DNA of 64,000 nucleotides. It comes from CAZWLY01 sp964634465. GTDB taxonomy: Bacteria; Desulfobacterota; Desulfarculia; G963662305. The position numbers and the translations under genes were made by a program. Positions 9,052 through 16,237 of the stretch are shown here, piece by piece (the first letter of the stretch is position 1; each line of letters begins with the position of its first letter). The notes beneath the pieces were generated by a model that was given only the letters and a program-made list of their open reading frames with translations, was not told where the DNA came from and ran no database searches. Location: assembly GCA_964634465.1 (NCBI GenBank), contig CAZWLY010000015.1, positions 1 to 64,000 on the forward strand. Direction: 5' to 3'.

Positions 9052-9076
9052 GGGGCCGGTGGGAGCCGCCGGCCCC
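9052..9076 (-). terminator. GC hairpin after hsp20
   Basis: GGGGCCGG (9052-9059) and CCGGCCCC (9069-9076) form an 8-bp stem with a 9-base loop just beyond the hsp20 stop codon. There is no T-tract on either strand, so it may be an mRNA 3' stabiliser and not an intrinsic terminator. Confidence 0.35.
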
Positions 9077-9084
9077 ATCTATAT

Positions 9085-9561
9085 TCAGGCCGCCTCGACA
9101 GTGATCTGGCGGCCGATGGCCTCTTCGCGCTTGGGGATGATCAGGGTGAGAACCCCGTTCTTGTACTTGGCCTCGACCCTGTCGGGATCAGTGCCGCCGG
9201 GCAGTCTTATCGACCGGGTGAACTTGCCGTAACTGCACTCCCGGCGGAGGTGGTTCTCGTCTCTCTCCTCGGCTCTCCGCTGTTTTTCGCCGCGGATGGT
9301 CACGATTTCGCCCTCCACGGACACGTCGATGTCGCCGGGTTCGAGCCCGGGCAATTCAGCCGTGATGACGAACTCGGTCTTGGACTCGCCGACGTCCACC
9401 GGCGGCCGGAAGGTCTCCATTTCGGTCAGGGAGGACCCCGCGCCGAAGAAGCTGGTCAGCATCTTGTCCATTTCACTGCGGAAACGGTCAAAGACGTCTT
9501 CCCAATCCCTGGGAGTGGGGCCAAGGTCGCTCGACCGTGGGCTGGAAACAAGGTCAAACAT
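9085..9561 (-). CDS. Hsp20 family small heat shock protein
   Basis: A 158-residue cytoplasmic holdase-type chaperone. The alpha-crystallin domain runs from about residue 50 to 150 (PPVDVGESKTEFVITAELPG, DIDVSVEGEIVTIRGEK, then the YGKFTRSIRLPGGTDPD strand and NGVLTLIIPK with the conserved GVL). The N-terminal 45 residues carry the usual variable helix (DWEDVFDRFRSEMDKML). It oligomerises in known members and binds unfolding proteins. The ATG chosen has GGAGG four bases upstream; a Met five codons earlier overlaps that site. Transcribed alone or with the small gene downstream. A TTGACA-like box lies about 75 bases upstream, without a convincing -10. Confidence 0.93.
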   Translation of the reverse strand: MFDLVSSPRSSDLGPTPRDWEDVFDRFRSEMDKMLTSFFGAGSSLTEMETFRPPVDVGESKTEFVITAELPGLEPGDIDVSVEGEIVTIRGEKQRRAEERDENHLRRECSYGKFTRSIRLPGGTDPDRVEAKYKNGVLTLIIPKREEAIGRQITVEAA

Positions 9562-10103
9562 CCATGCTACCTCCATTTTTCAACAGATTAAGCAAGGTCA
9601 TCTGACCCGTTTGATTTTTAGCTAATCACTTCCAGGCCCGTGTCAAGGTCCAGGGCGGGAATTTCCCCCGACCGGCAGAACCGGTCGCCGGCCGGCGCGA
9701 ATCGGTCCAGCCGATGAATCCGACGTCATCGATTCTCTCGACCAAATGGCGATCGCCCCGAAAGATCCGCCCAATCGTTCGAGCTTTTCGAGGCGGCTTA
9801 AGCGGCCGGGCCTTTTCCTTTTCCACGATGTCTTGTCTTGTGATATTCTGCTTCCGAATTAATATCCACGGGTATGGCGCCGGGGCCGAAATGATCGGGG
9901 GCCGGGATTGGGGCGGCCCCATCGGTCGTCAAGTCGAGACTTGGCCCGCCTGGGAGGTGTCGGCCGGAGGCGACGAGATACAGGGCCCTGTCGAAGCCAG
10001 GGCCCGCGTCCTGTTCTTTCCGGTCATGCTCTTTGGCCGGAATCTCGGTCGATTACCGGCAAAGACGGTCTGAAACCGGCTGAAGACGAGGGGAGATTAT
10101 CGT
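9562..10103. other. divergent intergenic region
   Basis: 542 bases between hsp20 (minus) and the repeat protein (plus). Short reading frames occur on both strands, but none has family resemblance or a good ribosome-binding site. Around 9837-9866 there is an AT-rich patch with a TTGTGA/TAATAT pair 16 bases apart that could be a plus-strand promoter. No repeats or RNA gene were recognised. Confidence 0.4.
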
Positions 10104-10703
10104 ATGCGACGGCCTGGTCTGGGAATTGCGCCGCCGGCGGCGTTGGCGGTCTTGTTGGCCTGTTCGTATCCTGCAACGGCCCAGGATTGCAACGAATTTA
10201 CCGGAGCTGAGGCGACGATCAGGGAGAAGTGTAAGACCGACTGGCCCGAAGATTACAACATGCAGCTATTCTGCTTCAAGGAGCAGAAGCGAGCGGTCTC
10301 CAGGTTGAAAAGGGGAGGGCCCCGAAACGTCCCCGAGGACGTCTTCGGTCGCATCCGAATCAAGTGCTGCCAGGACTGGCCCGAAGATTACAACATGAGG
10401 CTTTATTGCGAAAAAGAGCAGATCAGGGGCTACCGGGCCGTGCGCCGGCAAGGAGCGCAAGACGTGCCGACCAAGATTGTGAAGCGCGTCAAGCGAAAGT
10501 GTGCCCGCGACTGGCCGGACGACCACTCGATGCAAAGGTACTGTATCGAGGAGCAACTCGAGGCTTGGAGAGAGCTCAACCCAACGCCGCCCCCGCCTCC
10601 CAAGCCGGCGGCGCAGTCCCCCTCTGAGGGCGGCTCGGACCCGATCGAACGCCCGGAACGGAGACGCGGTTTCGGCCCGGATGGCCCTGCCAACGAAGAA
10701 TAA
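10104..10703 (+). CDS. exported protein with three 45-residue Cys/Trp repeats
   Basis: 199 residues. The N-terminus is basic then hydrophobic (residues 1-26) and ends ...LLACSYPATAQ, compatible with Sec export; cleavage after ATA or lipidation at Cys20 are both possible, the lipobox being imperfect. The mature part has three repeats of exactly 45 residues, each with Cys-x3-Trp-Pro-[ED]-Asp-x2-Met-x3-Cys and a following [EQ]Q: Cys43/57, Cys88/102, Cys133/147 and Trp47, 92, 137. The C-terminus is Pro-rich then charged. I infer a small periplasmic helical-repeat protein with one disulfide per unit. Similar KCxxDWPxDxxM modules occur, to my memory, in uncharacterised bacterial proteins. Start ATG follows GAGGGGAG. 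No function can be assigned. Confidence 0.75.
   Translation: MRRPGLGIAPPAALAVLLACSYPATAQDCNEFTGAEATIREKCKTDWPEDYNMQLFCFKEQKRAVSRLKRGGPRNVPEDVFGRIRIKCCQDWPEDYNMRLYCEKEQIRGYRAVRRQGAQDVPTKIVKRVKRKCARDWPDDHSMQRYCIEEQLEAWRELNPTPPPPPKPAAQSPSEGGSDPIERPERRRGFGPDGPANEE
10209..10568 (+). repeat. three coding repeats of 135 bp
   Basis: The three protein repeats correspond to a 135-bp period. Units one and two share a perfectly identical 24-base stretch coding for DWPEDYNM (starting near 10240 and 10375), and unit three is more diverged (DWPDDHSM). The identity suggests a relatively recent internal duplication or strong constraint. Confidence 0.75.
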
Positions 10704-11442
10704 CGGTTCAAAGATGAAGGTGTTACCGGCTGTTGAAGGGACGTGGAAAACGCCAGCCAGCTCGCCCCGAAGGCTGGCCCGGTCGCCGGAGAGGGCGCTT
10801 ATATTTTTTAAGGATATGATCGCCGGGGGGCTGCCGGCGAAGTTGGAGCCCGTCGCTACGTCTCGGGCAAGTTGATAAAAGGTTGGAGGGGAAAGGGCTC
10901 GGGCGTCGAAGCCGTCCTGCCCAGCCGTCCTGTCGGTAGCGGCCGCCGTCCCGTCCCGGTTCGACGCCGAAGGGCCGATACCGCCTACTCCGGCCGAGCC
11001 GACAAATAGCCGGATTCCCGCCGGAATAGAAGCCATCCCCGATGCCGTGGCCGGATGCTCCCCAACCGAGTCCAATAGGCGAAAAAACGCTTTTCAGCGG
11101 AGCCTGGCCGCCCGGACGGAATAATTCTGTTGCCGGGCTGGTGACCCTGACGGTGCTGGGGATATTCTTTCGTTCGCCGCCCCGGCGTCGAAACCGGCTT
11201 TGAGGCGAGAAATTCTTGACCGGCCGGATGGTTGCCGGGAGAGTCGCCCGGCCGGGAGTTGAAACGTCCGGGGGGCGACAATGCCCAGAGCCGGGGCGCA
11301 GCTCGCGCCCGGCGGAGACAGCCGCCCGGGCCATTCTGAAATAGTCTCCCGCCTGCGGCGGGGTCGGTTTATGTTATCAATAGTATAGTTCCCGGCCGGG
11401 TGGGGGGACTAGGTTGTCGAAGACAGAGACGGGAGTGTTGCC
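10704..11442. other. 739-base region with no supported gene
   Basis: Several overlapping frames are open for up to about 200 codons, but their products are Arg/Pro/Gly-rich shadow translations without start sites or family features. An AT-rich patch lies at 10799-10820. A TATAGT box at 11384-11389 could be the -10 of the flavodoxin gene, without a good -35. Nothing else is seen. Confidence 0.45.
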
Positions 11443-12090
11443 ATGCCAATCAAGATTCTGGGAGTCTGCGGCTCGCCGGTCAGAGATTCGAACACCGAGC
11501 TTTTCTTGAACGAGGCGCTGGGCGCCGCCGAGGCCGACGGCGTCGAGGTCGAGGCGATCAACCTGGCCGGGCTGGAGGTCGGCGACTGTATTCACTGCAA
11601 CTGGTGCCTGGCCAAGCAGGAGGAGGATCGGTACTGCTCCCTCGACGACGACATGGCCCGGCTCTACCCCAAGGTTTTGGCCGCCGACGGCCTTGTTTTG
11701 GCCACGCCGGTCTACCTGGGGCGGCTGAGCGGCCATTTGGCCGCCTTTTTGGACCGGCTTCGGGCCCTTCATTACGGCCGTCGGACCTTGGGCGCGATGA
11801 AGTACAAGGCCGGGGCCGCCCTGGCCGTGGCCTGGTATCGCCACTCCGGGGTGGAGACGGCGCTTCAGTCGCTCCACCTGGCCTTTCTGACCTTTCAGAT
11901 GCTCATCGCCGTGCCGGGCAGCCTGTGCACCTTCGGCGGCGGCGGCCTGGCCTCGGCCGGCGGCGGCGGCGAGTTCGACAAGGACATCCGCCACGGCGTG
12001 GCCGAGGACATAATCGGCCTCAAGACCGCCCGGGCCACGGGGCGGGCGCTTGTCGAGCTGTGCCGGTTGATAGAGAAGGGGCGCGCTTGA
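11443..12090 (+). CDS. flavodoxin-fold NAD(P)H-dependent FMN reductase family protein
   Basis: 215 residues. The N-terminal KILGVCGSPVRDSNTELFL is the phosphate-binding loop of the FMN reductase/iron-sulfur flavoprotein superfamily, and ATPVYLGRLSGHLAAFLDRL is the second flavin loop. A Cys cluster CIHCNWCLA near residues 49-57 plus Cys66 resembles the iron-sulfur-flavoprotein arrangement (compact cysteines between the two flavin loops), so it may hold a [4Fe-4S] cluster. A glycine-rich loop (FGGGGLASAGGGG) follows. Expected to be a cytoplasmic electron-transfer or reductase protein. It is 61 bases upstream of the DsrE-like selenoprotein on the same strand, suggesting a two-gene redox operon. 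Substrate unknown. Confidence 0.85.
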   Translation: MPIKILGVCGSPVRDSNTELFLNEALGAAEADGVEVEAINLAGLEVGDCIHCNWCLAKQEEDRYCSLDDDMARLYPKVLAADGLVLATPVYLGRLSGHLAAFLDRLRALHYGRRTLGAMKYKAGAALAVAWYRHSGVETALQSLHLAFLTFQMLIAVPGSLCTFGGGGLASAGGGGEFDKDIRHGVAEDIIGLKTARATGRALVELCRLIEKGRA

Positions 12091-12151
12091 TGTCGCCGGG
12101 AGCCGTTTGAGGCTTCGAAATATTGGGATCCGTGAGGTAAAGGAGGAGATT

Positions 12152-12472
12152 GTGAAAGTCGCCATGGTCTTATCCAACGACAATCCAGAGGTGATGTGGA
12201 ACGCCTTTCGTTTCGCCAACCTGATGCTCAACGAAGGCGACGACGTGACCCTGTTTTTGAACGGGCCGGCCGTGGATTACAAGAAGGCCGACTCGGAGGA
12301 GTTTCCCGTCGCCCTTCTGGCCAAAACTTTCGCCCTGAGCGAGGGAGTGCTGTGGGCCTGAGGCAAGTCCATGGGCATCCACGGTGTGGATGAAGACGAG
12401 TTCATGAAGAAATCGACCCAGATGGCGCTCTACCAAAGCATCAAGGAGGCCGACAAGACGATCTATTATTGA
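12152..12472 (+). CDS. DsrE-family selenoprotein (in-frame UGA read as selenocysteine)
   Basis: The reading frame starts at GTG after AAAGGAGG and runs 106 residues if the TGA at 12359-12361 is read through (residue 70), ending at TGA 12470-12472. Before the UGA the product is a clear DsrE-like fold (KVAMVLSNDNPEVMWNAF, LMLNEGDDVTLFLNGPAV). After it, GKSMGIHGVDEDEF...IKEADKTIYY matches the family C-terminus. In Cys homologues this position is the conserved ACGxC cysteine, so the sequence LWA-U-GKSM places Sec exactly at the active cysteine; the second family Cys is Ser here. A SECIS-like hairpin follows. DsrE-like Sec proteins have been reported in deltaproteobacteria. Standard gene callers would truncate it or call a pseudogene. 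Confidence 0.88.
12359..12392 (+). other. UGA-Sec codon and SECIS-like hairpin
   Basis: TGA at 12359-12361 is followed after 14 bases by a perfect 7-bp stem, CATCCAC (12376-12382) with GTGGATG (12386-12392), and a GGT loop. The loop G lies 22 bases after the UGA. Bacterial SECIS elements sit immediately 3' of the UGA inside the coding region, with a G in a small apical loop, and SelB binds them. Spacing and loop fit that description. Confidence 0.8.
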
Positions 12473-12489
12473 TCTATTGATCGAGCCCG

Positions 12490-12532
12490 GCGGTCCCGAC
12501 CGACGAGAGGAGCCCGAAACGGTCGGGGCCGC
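12490..12532. terminator. hairpin between convergent genes
   Basis: GCGGTCCCGACCG (12490-12502) pairs with CGGTCGGGGCCGC (12520-12532) with one T-G wobble. It lies between the convergent selenoprotein and HgcAB-like genes and could serve both directions. No T-tract follows, so termination is only a possibility. Confidence 0.4.
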
Positions 12533-12555
12533 TTGAGCCCCAGCCGGATGGGCGT

Positions 12556-13677
12556 CTAGTTCGGCGCTTCAGCCGTCTTGGCGGCGTTTCGGCCGACCCT
12601 CGGCGCCTGGATGGCTCCGGTTGGGCACTGGACCAGGCAGGCCCGGCAGGCGGTGCACGCCTCTCGGCGGGCCATGACCGCCCGACTGCCATCATCCATT
12701 TCCCACACCCCCTGGGGACAGATCTCACTACAACCCCGACAGCCCCGGCATCGGTCGCGATCGTGAGTCAGTTCACGCAAGCCATTGAGCAGCTCGGTCC
12801 GAATCGTGCCGGCAAAGGCGACGTTGCCCACCGCCCCGACGCCCAATCGGGCCAGAAGCGGATCGAGTTCGCTGGCCATGGTCGAGGCCAGCCCGCCGAG
12901 CTCCAGGCCATAGAGAGCGATCATCGCCATGGCGATGATCAACTCGGTCCGGCCCGCCCCGGCCGCCGGTTCGGCCAACAAGCCGCTGGCCAGCCACAGA
13001 CCGGCCAGGGGGGCGACAAGCACCAGGACCTTGGTCGGCCCGCGCCGGCCCGGCAGCCAGGGGCAGATGAGAAAGAAGACCAGGAAGGCGACCGCGCCGA
13101 TGAGAAGGTAGGCGGGTAAAAGATCGCGGCCGAACAACCAGAAGCCGACCGCGCCCAGCAGGTAGAAGGGAAACAGGCTGCCCACAGCCGTATCCAGCCT
13201 CTCCCGCCAAGTGTAGCTCACCCGCTTCATCGACTCGTCTCGCCTCTGACCGCGGGCAAGATAGCGGGGAATGTCCTCGGCCCGCACCGGACCCCAGCGC
13301 ACCGTCCAGCCGGTCTGCTCTTCGACGTCGGAGGCGCGGACGCCTGGCCCGGCCAAGGGGGGTAGGATGAGGATCCGATGATCGACCAGTTCGTCCAGGC
13401 CGCTGGTCTTGACCGCGGAGACCACCGAATGGGTGTTGAACTCGTCTCCGCCGGCCGCGCACCAGACGTTGACCCCCTTGGAGTCGGCCGCCAGCAGCCA
13501 GACGTCAAGGCCGGCCCGCTCGAGGACGGCGGTCAGCCTCTTTACGGTCAGGTCGAAGTTGCAGGTGACGACAACCGGGCTGTCGCGCCCTGGTTCGCCC
13601 ACCCGGCGGAGGCCGACCGGCGTCGGGCAGGGGAACAGGCGAAAGAGAAGTCCCCAGATGGTCTTCAACAGGCTCAT
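12556..13677 (-). CDS. HgcAB-like fusion: corrinoid-binding domain, membrane domain and 2[4Fe-4S] ferredoxin
   Basis: 373 residues. Residues 35-140 resemble the corrinoid domain of HgcA: the cap-helix motif reads NVWCAAGG with Cys73, followed by the LILPPLAGPGV and TGWTVRWGPVRAEDI segments of that family. Four hydrophobic segments follow (about 165-182, 187-208, 216-234, 246-265). The C-terminus is a dicluster ferredoxin like HgcB, with Cys310/313/316/320 and Cys341/344/347/351. In proven mercury methylators HgcA and HgcB are separate, the motif is usually NVWCAAGK, and HgcB ends with a Cys pair; here that position is Gly and no C-terminal cysteines exist, so another methyl-transfer role is likelier. 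ATG overlaps the stop codon of the upstream methyltransferase. Membrane-bound. Confidence 0.87.
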   Translation of the reverse strand: MSLLKTIWGLLFRLFPCPTPVGLRRVGEPGRDSPVVVTCNFDLTVKRLTAVLERAGLDVWLLAADSKGVNVWCAAGGDEFNTHSVVSAVKTSGLDELVDHRILILPPLAGPGVRASDVEEQTGWTVRWGPVRAEDIPRYLARGQRRDESMKRVSYTWRERLDTAVGSLFPFYLLGAVGFWLFGRDLLPAYLLIGAVAFLVFFLICPWLPGRRGPTKVLVLVAPLAGLWLASGLLAEPAAGAGRTELIIAMAMIALYGLELGGLASTMASELDPLLARLGVGAVGNVAFAGTIRTELLNGLRELTHDRDRCRGCRGCSEICPQGVWEMDDGSRAVMARREACTACRACLVQCPTGAIQAPRVGRNAAKTAEAPN

Positions 13678-14345
13678 CCTCCGGCCCCCTCGCCGGGGCG
13701 GTGGGCGACCAGCAAGGCGAAGGCGTCTCCTTGGGAGCGAACCTCCTTGTCCACCACAAAGCCGGCGGCGGCGACCTGGTCCTGGGGGTCGGCCAGTGGT
13801 CGAGTAGAGGTCCGGGTAATCAGATAGGTCGCGGCGAGCATCGGCGCCCGGGCGAGAGCCTGCAGGATCCGGCGGTCCCTCCGGCGCGGCACCACCTCGT
13901 CGGCGACAATGAGACGCCCGCCGGGCTTGAGCACCCGAAAGGCCTGATTCAAGGCGAAACGCCTCTCCCCGTCGTTCAGCTCGCTGAAGACCAGCGTCGC
14001 CACCACCGCGTCGTAGGCCAGGGACTCAAGGCCGTCCATGCCCTCAACCCCCATCCGGTGGACGGTCAGCCGGCCCTCGAGGTTCTCGACTTCGATCCTC
14101 TTCTGGGCCGCGGCCGCCATGGTCGGGCTGAGGTCGAAGCCTTCCACGGTGGCGCCGCTTTGCACCAGCATCGCGGCCAACTCCCCGGTGCCGCAGCCGA
14201 CCTCCAGCACATGCTCGCCGGGCCGAATCTCCGCGGCCACGGCCCGCTTCACCGCCCCCACCCGCCCCCCGCTGATCCGATCCATCCGCCGGTCGTATGA
14301 GCCCGGGCGACGCTCCAGGAGCTTCATGAAGACGTAGCTGAGCAT
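13674..14345 (-). CDS. class I SAM-dependent methyltransferase, partner of the HgcAB-like protein
   Basis: 223 residues. The SAM-binding motif I is VLEVGCGTGELAAMLV; GFDLSPTM carries the acidic residue of motif II; YDAVVATLVFSELND and FRVLKPGGRLIVADEV are motifs IV-VI. It is in the UbiE/methyltransferase-11 class. It overlaps the HgcAB-like gene by four bases (ATGA), so the two are one operon. I recall that a methyltransferase paired with such corrinoid fusion proteins has been named CpaM (corrinoid protein-associated methyltransferase); this should be checked. The ATG at 14345 follows GGAGGAAG; an upstream in-frame extension of 20 codons lacks a site. Substrate unknown, perhaps the corrinoid or a metabolite methylated in tandem with it. 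Confidence 0.85.
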   Translation of the reverse strand: MLSYVFMKLLERRPGSYDRRMDRISGGRVGAVKRAVAAEIRPGEHVLEVGCGTGELAAMLVQSGATVEGFDLSPTMAAAAQKRIEVENLEGRLTVHRMGVEGMDGLESLAYDAVVATLVFSELNDGERRFALNQAFRVLKPGGRLIVADEVVPRRRDRRILQALARAPMLAATYLITRTSTRPLADPQDQVAAAGFVVDKEVRSQGDAFALLVAHRPGEGAGG

Positions 14346-14410
14346 TACCCGGCTTCCTCCATCGACGGCGACTAGAGGAGGTTGGAAATAGGTCGAGGCA
14401 ATCAAGGGGC

Positions 14411-14438
14411 ATTATACTCGAAACAATCGGTTGTTGAA
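14411..14438 (-). promoter_or_regulatory. sigma-70 promoter for the methyltransferase/HgcAB-like operon
   Basis: On the minus strand a consensus TATAAT (14411-14416) is preceded by TTCAAC (14433-14438) at a 16-base spacing, about 65 bases before the methyltransferase ATG. I found no cobalamin riboswitch between it and the gene. Confidence 0.65.
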
Positions 14439-14564
14439 GCCGGTTGTCCAGGCCGCGATCCAAGCCGGGTCTGTTGCCGATCGGCGGCTCCCCGCCGGCG
14501 TCGCCGGTCCCGGAGGCGGGCTCGAACCAGGCGGCCAACCCCCGATAACCTCCTCCCTTTTCTC

Positions 14565-14593
14565 TTGCCTGGCTTAGATGCCTGTGGTATATG
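14565..14593 (+). promoter_or_regulatory. sigma-70 promoter for rpsB
   Basis: TTGCCT (14565-14570), 17-base spacer, TATATG (14588-14593), about 110 bases before the rpsB ATG. The intervening leader may carry ribosomal-protein autoregulation, but no specific structure was identified. Confidence 0.55.
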
Positions 14594-14705
14594 AGCCTCT
14601 GCTGCGCAATCCACACGCGCCTGGACCGAAAGCCTGGTGCCCACGGGCTTCCCGGGGTTGGTTTGAGGGGTGAAGGGCGCGGAGGTGAAACCAGGAGGAA
14701 AAGCT

Positions 14706-15623
14706 ATGTTCCAGATCAGCATGAAGAAGCTGCTGGAGGCCGGCGTTCACTTCGGCCACCAGACCCGCCGCTGGAACCCGAAGATGAAACCTTACATTTT
14801 CGGGGCCCGCAACGGCATCTACATCATCGACCTTCAAAAGACGGTTCAGCTGTTCAAGACGGCCTATGAGTTCATCGTCGAGACCGTGGCCCAGGGCAAC
14901 TCGGTCCTCTTCGTCGGCACCAAGAAGCAGGCCCGCGAGGCGATGATCGAGGAGACGGCCCGTTGCCAGCAGTTCGTGGTCTATCACCGCTGGCTGGGCG
15001 GCATGCTGACCAACTTCAAGACGGTGAAGAAGTCCATCGACCGGCTCAAGGTGCTCGAAGAGCTGCGCGATTCGGGGGCCTTGGAGCGCCGGGGCAAGAA
15101 GGAGCAGCTCTCGCTTCTGCGCGAGCTCAACAAGATCGAGCGCAACCTGGGCGGGATCAAGGACATGACCCGGCTGCCGGGGGCGCTGTTCGTGGTCGAT
15201 CCCAAGCGGGAAAAGATCGCCGTGGCCGAGGCCAACCGGCTCAAGATTCCGGTGGTGGCCATCGTCGATACCAACTGCGACCCCGACGACATCGACTACG
15301 TCATTCCGGGCAACGACGACGCGATTCGGGCCATCCGCCTGATCACGGCCAAGATTGCCGACGCCTGCCTGGAGGGCCTGGCCCTGAGGGAAGAGCGCGC
15401 CCAGAAGATAACCAAGGAGGGCGAAGCCGTCGTTTCCGAGACGCCGGCCGAGGCCGGGGCCGAGGAAGATAAAGAGGCGGTCATCACCACCGCCGACGGC
15501 GTCCAGGTCCAGGTGGATCGCAAGGCGGCCGCCAGGACCGAGATCGACCCCGAGACGGTCAAGGCGGCCCAGGCCGAGTTGAGCGCCGATGAGAAAGAGG
15601 CTTCCCAGGCTAAAGGAGACTAG
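14706..15623 (+). CDS. rpsB: 30S ribosomal protein S2
   Basis: 305 residues starting MFQISMKKLLEAGVHFGHQTRRWNPKMKPYIFG (shown here as the family start), with the S2 hallmarks LEAGVHFGHQ, FVGTKKQA, RWLGGMLTNFKT and NCDPDDIDYVIPGNDDA. Residues from about 235 form an acidic, Ala/Glu-rich C-terminal extension beyond the usual 230-260 residues, a common feature in some lineages. It assembles on the small ribosomal subunit near the anti-Shine-Dalgarno region. ATG follows AGGAGGAAA. First gene of the rpsB-tsf-pyrH-frr run, with tsf two bases after its stop codon. Confidence 0.97.
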   Translation: MFQISMKKLLEAGVHFGHQTRRWNPKMKPYIFGARNGIYIIDLQKTVQLFKTAYEFIVETVAQGNSVLFVGTKKQAREAMIEETARCQQFVVYHRWLGGMLTNFKTVKKSIDRLKVLEELRDSGALERRGKKEQLSLLRELNKIERNLGGIKDMTRLPGALFVVDPKREKIAVAEANRLKIPVVAIVDTNCDPDDIDYVIPGNDDAIRAIRLITAKIADACLEGLALREERAQKITKEGEAVVSETPAEAGAEEDKEAVITTADGVQVQVDRKAAARTEIDPETVKAAQAELSADEKEASQAKGD

Positions 15624-15625
15624 AC

Positions 15626-16228
15626 GTGGCTATCACCGCTGCAATGGTTAAAGAGCTCCGGGAGAAGACCGGAGCGGGGATGATGGATTGCAAGAGAGCC
15701 TTGACCGAGTCTGACGGCGACATGACCGCCGCCACCGACTATCTCCGCCAGAAGGGTCTGGCCACCGCCAAGAAGCGGGCCGATCGAGCGGCCAAGATGG
15801 GCCAGATCGGCTGCTACATTCACGGCGGCGGCAAGATCGGGGTCATGGTCGAAGTCAACTGCGAGACCGACTTCGTCGGCCGGACCGAGGAGTATGGCGA
15901 GTTCGTGAAAAACATCGCCATGCACATCGCCGCCGCCGCGCCGCTGGCCGTGGACCGCGACCAGATTCCGGAGGAGGTCATCGAGAAGGAGAAAGAGATC
16001 TACCGGGCCCAGGCCCTGGAGGAGGGCAAGCCGGAGAAGATCGTGGACCGGATCGTCGAGGGCAAGCTCAAGAAGTTCTTCGCCGAGAACTGCCTCTTGG
16101 AGCAGCCCTACGTCAAGGATCCCGACATGACCGTGGCCGACTACCTCCACCAGACCATCGCCAAGACCGGCGAGAACATGGAGATTCGGCGCTTCACCCG
16201 CTACGTGTTGGGCGAAAGCGACGACTAA
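15626..16228 (+). CDS. tsf: translation elongation factor Ts (short form)
   Basis: 200 residues beginning AITAAMVKELREKTGAGMMDCKRAL, the EF-Ts N-terminal UBA-like domain, then GKIGVMVEVNCETDFVGR, the core that contacts EF-Tu, and a C-terminal module ending NMEIRRFTRYVLGE. It exchanges GDP for GTP on EF-Tu. The length is near 200, well short of the E. coli protein at about 280, because one of the two core subdomains is missing; this short type is found in other deltaproteobacteria and some thermophiles. GTG start follows AAAGGAG. Co-transcribed with rpsB. Confidence 0.96.
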   Translation: MAITAAMVKELREKTGAGMMDCKRALTESDGDMTAATDYLRQKGLATAKKRADRAAKMGQIGCYIHGGGKIGVMVEVNCETDFVGRTEEYGEFVKNIAMHIAAAAPLAVDRDQIPEEVIEKEKEIYRAQALEEGKPEKIVDRIVEGKLKKFFAENCLLEQPYVKDPDMTVADYLHQTIAKTGENMEIRRFTRYVLGESDD

Positions 16229-16237
16229 GGAGCCGCC

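Noticed and set aside
10723..11334. A 203-codon minus-strand frame in the 10.7-11.4 kb gap
   Set aside because: Basic low-complexity product, no ribosome-binding site, other frames equally open; not enough for a gene call.
12359..12361. Reading the DsrE-like gene as truncated or as a pseudogene
   Set aside because: The homology continues in frame after the UGA, the UGA is at the active cysteine position, and a SECIS-like hairpin follows.
12556..13677. Calling the fusion protein a mercury methyltransferase (hgcAB)
   Set aside because: The Lys after the NVWCAAG motif and the C-terminal Cys pair of HgcB are missing and the genes are fused, so this activity should not be claimed.
14346..14700. 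A cobalamin riboswitch upstream of the corrinoid operon
   Set aside because: I looked for the conserved cobalamin-riboswitch (B12-box) core motif on the minus strand and did not find it.
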